Positions 57,961 to 64,000 of a stretch of 64,000 nt of DNA are shown here, one piece after another. How positions within the stretch are numbered: the stretch's first letter is position 1; each line of letters begins with the position of its first letter. This DNA is from Cryptomeria japonica (lineage: Eukaryota > Streptophyta > Pinopsida > Cupressales > Cupressaceae): the NCBI RefSeq assembly GCF_030272615.1, contig NC_081406.1:115971783-116035782 (forward strand), read 5' to 3'. The notes below the pieces were generated by a model. It made no database searches. It was not told the origin of the DNA and worked only from the letters and a program-made list of their open reading frames with translations. Made by a program: the position numbers and the translations under genes.

Positions 57961-59120
57961 GCTATGTTTTTAATCATTTTAATATATACAAAATAAATTA
58001 ATTACAGCTAATCATAAATTTAAATATTTTTCATTAAGCCATTAAAAAATGTCAATTTTCACTTTTATAGTTATTAATAGTTATTTTATTGAAACCAATT
58101 ATAATTAATATTACATAAATATTAAATTTGAGATTAATTTTATTATTATGGTTATAGTCATATAAATTTTTTAAATTAAATTAGGATTATGCTCTTAATA
58201 TATATATATATATATATATACCCTATGAAATTTGTGTTATATTATAATTATTTATATAATTTTATTAAAGTAAGAGTTATAGTTAATATTACATAAATAT
58301 AATTATACTAATATAAATTTAAAATAATAATGATTCAAAATTATAATAATTAAAAATTAGAACAAATACTTTTATTATAATCTTATGATGACAAGTACTC
58401 TCGACTATGTGGCACTATATGACACTTTAAATTATTAATAAACCCTAAACAATTATAATAGGCAATATATATTCTATAGTATTATAAATTTTAATATTGA
58501 TATATATTGTTTTAGAATGTTTATTATAAAAATATAAATTTATTTAGAATGTCTTGAAATAGTAGAATGTAATTGTTTCAAATTTTATAACATTTTAATA
58601 TGAATTTTTTAAAATAGTATGTATTTTCTTATATGAATTTAGAAACTTAGTTAATTTATTTTTGTAAATATTTTTAATTAGACTATCTTAAATATCAATT
58701 TAGAAATTTGTGGAATATAATTGTTTCTAATCTTTACAATATTTTAATATAAATTTTTATGATAGTTTCTATTTTCATTAAAACAAGATTTTGAATGTAG
58801 AAACTTATTTAGTAAAATTAAGATTTTTACACATATTACTAATTTATCATTGTTTTCTAAATTTTTATATTCTTTTTATCTATATAAGATATTCATATGT
58901 GATACTAATAATGAAAAACAAGAATTCTCTTTTCAAAAAATAAATAAAATTTTTGTTTACAATTGTACTTTGTTGTGTTTTTGAAAACTAAATTTTAGAT
59001 AACCACAATTTTTTTTTTTAAATTATAGTTCTAGAGAAAATAATATATTGAATGCTTGTTTAAAGAATTGGAATTTAATTCGTTTTATATGTCAATAATT
59101 GTGCTTTTATTTGTTTACAC
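57961..59120. other. Very AT-rich DNA, with a (TA)n run at 58198-58220
   Basis: No gene. Recurrent aatttagaaa/tttaatatgaattttt words between 58540 and 58800 suggest decayed local duplications. The alternating ta run is about 23 bases. Confidence 0.65.
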
Positions 59121-59138
59121 AACATACATCGTGAGCAA

Positions 59139-60798
59139 GAGCGAGACGTCAAGTGGGAGCGAGATGAGGGCTAGGGTTTCTTCTGGTGAAGAAGCAACAT
59201 GGGAGGCAGATGGGGAGGATGGAGATGGATATGTTGTTGAGGTGGGTGCTACTGTGGCGAGTGTTGGTCTATCATGGGCTTCAGTTGATGTCAAAGCTTC
59301 TCTTGGTCCCTGTTTTTGCAGTCTGTTGTTCTCTGCTCCTTCCTGGTCTTTCAAACCGTGATGCTAGAGGTAGAGATGGGGCTCTTGGAGTGTTCTACAA
59401 TGAAGATGGGGATGGGGAGTCGACTATCCCTACCACTTCAGCTAAAGGCAAGGTAGTTCATGATGGTGGGTCGGTTGGATTGGATGGGACCGGTCTGGTC
59501 ATATCGTGTGTTTGGTGGTGTTCCCCTCTAGGTTTGGCTACCCAGCCTGGTTAGCAAGGTTGCCTTGCTTCTCTCCTTAGCTATGTAGTCCTCCTTCTTA
59601 TAGGTTGCATCAGTTGTCTCTGGGATAGTTGTGGTTTTATTCATTGCATCTTTCAAAAGGCTCTCCCTCAGATTTGGGACCTAGGTGGATCTTTAGCAAC
59701 TTGGATCTTCCTAGGGTTTGTGTGCTCTCCCTTCCCCTTGGGTTGTCTTCTTTCCTTGGGGTGGGATATTGTGTTTGATTTTGATTTGCTCCTCATGGTG
59801 GCAATGTCTTTTCTAAAACCCTGGTTCAAGGCCATGAGGATGGGGATGCACTGTTTGGTTCCAGTGCACTTTCCCCTCTTTCTTTTGATTGAATTGGTAG
59901 GCCCTTTGGGGTTTCTTTTAGTTCTTTTGGATATTGTTCTGCGCTGGAGCTTGTTGGAAGATTTGATGATGGGTTATTTTCTTAGGTCCAGTTGTATTTT
60001 TGCTTGCAATATCTCTTGGTTTGCCCTCTCTCTACAACTTGGGTTCTCTTCAGTTAGCCTTGAGGTGGCCCTTCCTTCTTTGATGGCAGAGATGGATGGT
60101 TTTGAAATTAACCTCCCTCCTATAGAGGTGGAGTTGGGTGTTGTAGTGCAGCCTGGGTATTCCTATCATATTGAGGTGGATAGATGCTTTGTTGTTAGAG
60201 GTGTGGTTATCAGATGCTTTGAGGGTGTTGGCGTTGGACTGGTGGTTTTGGGAGCCACCTCAAAACCCATTTCTAAGGTTAGGGGAGCCTTTCAAAACCC
60301 CCATATTTTGGTTCAATTTTTGGTAGTTTTGGGAGCCATTGTAAAACCCAAATTGAAGGTTAGGAGAGTCTTTCAAAACCCTCTTGCTTATCTCTGGTTG
60401 GATGCTAACAGTTTTGAAAGGTCCAACTTAGTTTATGTTTGTTTTTTGTTAAGGGTCGGGCTAGCCTTTTGCTGCCTAATTTTTCTGTATATGGGTAGGG
60501 GATCCCAGAAAATCCCTGATGTTTGGATGTGGGATTCTATCGACTTCATCTAATGAATTAGGCTGTGTTGCCAGTTGGTTTTGTGGCTGGCTTATTTTTG
60601 TTTGTGGTTGTGCTAGCTTTTGGCTAGCCCTAGCCAGATTTGTTGAAGTGGTTTGCTGATTTTATTTGCCTATCTTTCTTGGCAGGAGTTCCATTGTAGG
60701 TTCCAAATCCTGGTAAAATCTATGGGTTTCAAGTCCCTTCAAAACCTGTTGTTTGGGGTTTCGGGTCCCCCTCAAACCCTGTTTTTCCCTAAATCAAA
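59139..60798 (+). mobile_element. Probable retroposed insertion flanked by an 18-bp duplication
   Basis: aacatacatcgtgagcaa (59121-59138) and aacatacatcatgaacaa (60799-60816) match at 16 of 18 bases, and the insert between them is markedly richer in G and T than the AT-rich flanks. Just before the right copy it ends ccctaaatcaaa, a possible short A-rich tail. Long plus-strand ORFs (59056-59361, 59186-59554, 59720-60553) have no recognisable domain. An 81-bp-spaced duplication of ttttgggagcc lies at 60246-60300 and 60327-60381. No RT motif is visible. It could be a 5'-truncated LINE, a non-autonomous derivative or a processed transcript. Confidence 0.5.
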
Positions 60799-60816
60799 AA
60801 CATACATCATGAACAA

Positions 60817-61480
60817 TTAATTATTTTTACAATTAATATTTTTTTTAAAATGTCAAATAAAAGACATTGCAATGACCAAACCGTCATAGAAAATTCATAT
60901 GACATGCAGGACCGTCAAATTCCAAGCTTAATTGGGAGTATCACAAAGATTGTTAGTTATGAAGGGGTTTTGGCCATTCAAATCTTAATTTGATTTATAC
61001 GTTGACTTGTTGTATTTGGTGGAAATAATTTCTCCCACCCATTATTATTAAATAATAGTGATTTAATAAGTTTTATCTTTTATCTATGTCATTTGTCAGC
61101 TAAATTTCCAAGAAAAAGGAATTTGATGAGCTTTCTTTGGATCTTGAAGCATTCCGTGTTATCTCTATCCACCTTTCTTAATCCATTGTGTAACGTAAGA
61201 TCTGCCACCCCAAAAAAATAAAAAAAATTGCGGCCACGGGAAAGGGATCTACATTAGGATTCTTTTTGAGCTCCATGTATAACTTACCACACATTGTGTT
61301 CTATGGATTGAGTCCAGGCTTCCAAGCAAACTGGGTAATCACGCAATGATTAACCTCATAAATCTTAAGCACAAGTTTCCACTTTTTAGAAGGTTGTGGA
61401 GGGGCTCTTGTATGCTCTTCTTGTTGGCATATTTGATCACATTCTCTTTCACTGCAGCGAATGTCATCTCGTTTCTTGTT
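60817..61480. other. No recognisable gene
   Basis: AT-rich single-copy-looking sequence. On the minus strand the frame of the ORF at 61806-61496 extends past a stop into NKKRDDIRCSEREC-like sequence (to about 61425), which may be decayed coding or chance. Confidence 0.45.
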
Positions 61481-61495
61481 TGTTCAAGGTTTCTT

Positions 61496-61806
61496 TTACT
61501 CTGATTCTAGTTGCACTTTAGCCTTCTCAAGCTCCTCTAATTTGTTGTTTCTTCCAGACAATTCATTATTTTCTTTTTTTAGCTCTAACCAATTCTGTTT
61601 CCATATCTTGAAACTGCTTGCAATTATCGCAGACTTGAGAGAGGATTGTAGACTTTGAATACGCTCTTTGGGATTTCTTCCAGCTGAACTTCTACTACAA
61701 GTGAAAGGCATGTCGTCATCATCTTCTGGAGAAATAGGAAATTCCTCCCATTCTACAGGCATGTCCTCTTCATCTACATCATTCCAATAAACAAAATACT
61801 TATCCA
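61496..61806 (-). CDS. Small acidic coiled-coil ORF, unrecognised
   Basis: About 103 residues from ATG 61806. The N-terminus is acidic (YWNDVDEEDMPVEWEEF, SPEDDDDMPF). The C-terminus is a likely coiled coil with alternating charged residues and leucines (NWLELKKENNELSGRNNKLE, LEKAKVQLESE). I do not recognise a family. A pyrimidine-rich stretch lies upstream, but no promoter is evident. It could be an exon of a larger minus-strand gene, an old gene fragment or chance; the clean composition argues mildly for real coding. Confidence 0.35.
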
Positions 61807-61829
61807 TCAAAACTTTCACCCTCAATTCT

Positions 61830-64000
61830 AATCACTCAGCACTATACTAAAGCAGACGGGTTGATCTAAATCAGTAAGGTCTAAACTTCATACGTAGATC
61901 AAGTGCCCTATGGTTTGTAGCCTGTAGAGTACAAATAGGGTGAAAGACCATAATTTGCTTTCATCCTTGCTTGAACTGTTCTATACCAGCCTATCTGCTC
62001 AATTGTGTAACTAGGGTTCTCCTTTATCTAGAAAAGTAAAACCTTTCCTGACAATGTCCAAAAAAAATCTGTATAATCAATGAAACAACAAAAGTTGCAT
62101 ATTAACCAGCATATATGCAACAGTTAGGGTTTCACTAAAATATAAAGAAACATCGCACACTGCTACTTCTTATCAACTGGAAATAAATACTTATTAATTC
62201 ACTGCTGTCAAGAGATCCATATCTCATACAGAAAATGAACCTTCAGAAATACATTATTGTTATTTGATTTCATATCAGATCTCGCAAAGGAAAGGGCAAA
62301 TCTAATTGTCTCAGATTTGACTTACAATGAAAATAGCTAGCACAAAAGATATTTGACAGTCACATTAACCTTTAAGATCACCCCTTACGACCCTGCTGAA
62401 ATTGACTATCATTCACAGTAACTAGACATGGGGATGAATCAATGTAGCAGAGGAAACTTCACTCCTGATCTAGATTGTGAGGTAAAATCCTCTCCAGTGC
62501 CCTAGCTTTTGCTGGTTCTGGAGGCAGAGATGAACAAACAGAGAAGGGCAAAATAGAAACAGAAAATACTAGAACAAATCTAAAGTTAATCTGCTCTGAA
62601 AACAAGAGACAAAAACATTCAAATAACCAGTCCTTCTCTTCATTCATTCAAATATCAAACCATACAAATAAGACAGAGCTTGAGCTCTTCAAATAGTTTC
62701 TTAAACATGAAAAATGGAAACCCCTGTTCTGATTCTGCTCTCTGTTCTCCCTATTCTGCCCTGTTGTTCTTACCCGTGCGATGCCCTTTTCTTTCACATA
62801 TATCTCTGTCTTAATGCTCTGATAAGCTTCCATCGTATGGGGGGGAAAACAAAAATTAATTAAATATATTTAATGCTGACTTAGCAGCTACCGTGCAGAG
62901 AAAGATTTGATCAAGATATGCCATCAAAACAAATTCAAAAACTGTCCTAAAAATGGAGGCGAGAAGAGAGAGGAGTAGTTGAGCTTGCAGGAGGAGTATA
63001 CGGATGCATTAAAGTTCCCTGCAATTGGGATTAAATTCTAACAGCTTTGATGGTAGCAAAGACTGCTACAGTTGTTTTAGCTCTTCTATCCCCTAGTCGC
63101 CGTCTTCTAAACAAACACCAGTTGGTTGCAGATCAGATTAGATGCGATGTAGCTCTCTTATTCCACTCATCTCAGACTCAAACCCGTTGCAAATGGTGCA
63201 TAGGAGGCACTTGCTGATGTTACAGGGTATTGTGCTAAGTCACGTTGCCCAGTTTGCCTCAAAATTGCCCTAGAATCACCAGCTAACTCAAGAAATTGGT
63301 TACGCCCTGCTAAGTTTGCTTGGATATACCCTGCCAGACCTCTTTAATGCCTTCAAGGGTAACACAGGGGTCTGCGGTAGGATTTCTGGAGGATATCACT
63401 CTTAACTGCCCACCTCAAAGTTAAATTTCAATTGATCAGTCCAACCTGATAGTTCAGAAGTGGAGTCACCCAGGGAAGTATTTGGGGTTTCATCCAAATA
63501 ACTTGATATATTGGTGCAGGGGTTTCCATACCATCAACAATGGATTTGAAAAAACTCAGATATTATCATCGCCAAAAATGGATACTTATTCAGATTTATC
63601 CAAAATAGGCTGACCTTGATTGGGATTTGAATCTATCCCTTTGTTACGAAAACTGCAATGAGGAACCTCCGTTTCGTGTTAGGCCGAGATGTGCTACTGT
63701 TTCAAGCAATTCAATATGGAACTAGCTGGAATCAGCTCAATAATACATGTTGTTGCTGGCGTGATTTTCTAAAGTATTACGGTTGCCAGACCAGTTGTTC
63801 ACATGAAAAAGTTGAGACGTGTCTGTTTGGAAATGGGTCGGGAACTACCTGAACAACATACAAGGGAATATCTCTTCCAATTGGTGAAATGCAAATTACA
63901 AATAATTAAATGGATGTGAAAAAGCTTTAGTACAAGAGATTTCAGTCATTATGGAGCCATTCATAAGCATAAACAATGCTAACATCATCTATTATTGTAT
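61830..64000. other. No supported gene
   Basis: Moderately AT-rich, without LTR, TSD or domain signatures that I can see. ORFs at 62459-62647, 62648-62833 and 63658-63852 are short and featureless. A tract ggcgagaagagagaggag near 62958 and a run of Gs near 62839 are the only local oddities. This may be ordinary intergenic DNA or a diverged gene beyond my recognition. Confidence 0.45.

Noticed and set aside
1-64000. tRNA, rRNA or other structured RNA genes
   Set aside because: No cloverleaf with A/B boxes or rRNA stretch was found by eye; the only tRNA-related sequences are primer-binding sites. A covariance-model scan would be decisive.

Overview
The window looks like a transposon-rich stretch of a large plant genome; a gymnosperm is my best guess, but that is inference from composition and element type only. 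Nothing bacterial is present. No complete, clearly functional host gene is visible. About three quarters of the sequence is LTR retrotransposon DNA, stacked by nested insertion. Most boundaries can be fixed to the base from TG...CA ends, matching LTR pairs, primer-binding sites (PBS), polypurine tracts (PPT) and five-base target-site duplications (TSD).

Layout. 1-5743: a minus-strand Ty1/copia element whose 3' LTR is cut by the window edge. 5744-8967: relics and AT-rich DNA, including an old minus-strand LTR relic (about 6480-7165). 8968-27845: a degraded multi-exon gene on the minus strand, hit by a solo LTR (9386-10280, TSD ttgtt) and by a complete copia element (10799-26329, TSD ctatc). 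That copia element is itself split by a gag-only LTR element, copy A (15937-23739, TSD ctctt). 27853-28150: a copia LTR fragment. 28093-30972: a long, broken minus-strand ORF that I do not recognise. About 31990-43930: a truncated plus-strand copia element split by gag-only copy B (35082-42802, TSD gtcac). 44113-45230: a 129-bp satellite built around long palindromes. 46136-56850: gag-only copy C, lacking its 5' part and split by a complete copia element (47744-54726, TSD ctatt). 57400-57960: a LINE-type RNase H relic on the minus strand. 59139-60798: an insertion flanked by a near-perfect 18-bp duplication. 60800-64000: mostly unexplained, with one small coiled-coil ORF.

How the parts work together. 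The copia elements carry gag, protease, integrase, and reverse transcriptase with RNase H in the usual order. Only the one at 10.8-26.3 kb keeps an uninterrupted RT-RNase H frame with all the acidic residues I expect. The A/B/C family has a single reading frame of about 1130 codons: gag, a zinc-knuckle-like motif, a retropepsin-like segment with an altered active site, and a proline-rich tail. It has no RT, RNase H or integrase. Such elements must borrow their enzymes, and they fit the published TR-GAG concept (non-autonomous LTR elements that keep gag).

The most interesting observations are the conserved gag plus altered-protease frame of A/B/C, a stop codon at the same gag/protease junction codon in two of three copies, and a 32-bp unit present in both 3' LTRs but in neither 5' LTR. 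Others are the loss of the same RT catalytic aspartate in two copia elements, the palindromic satellite, and the host gene whose exons can still be traced across two insertions.
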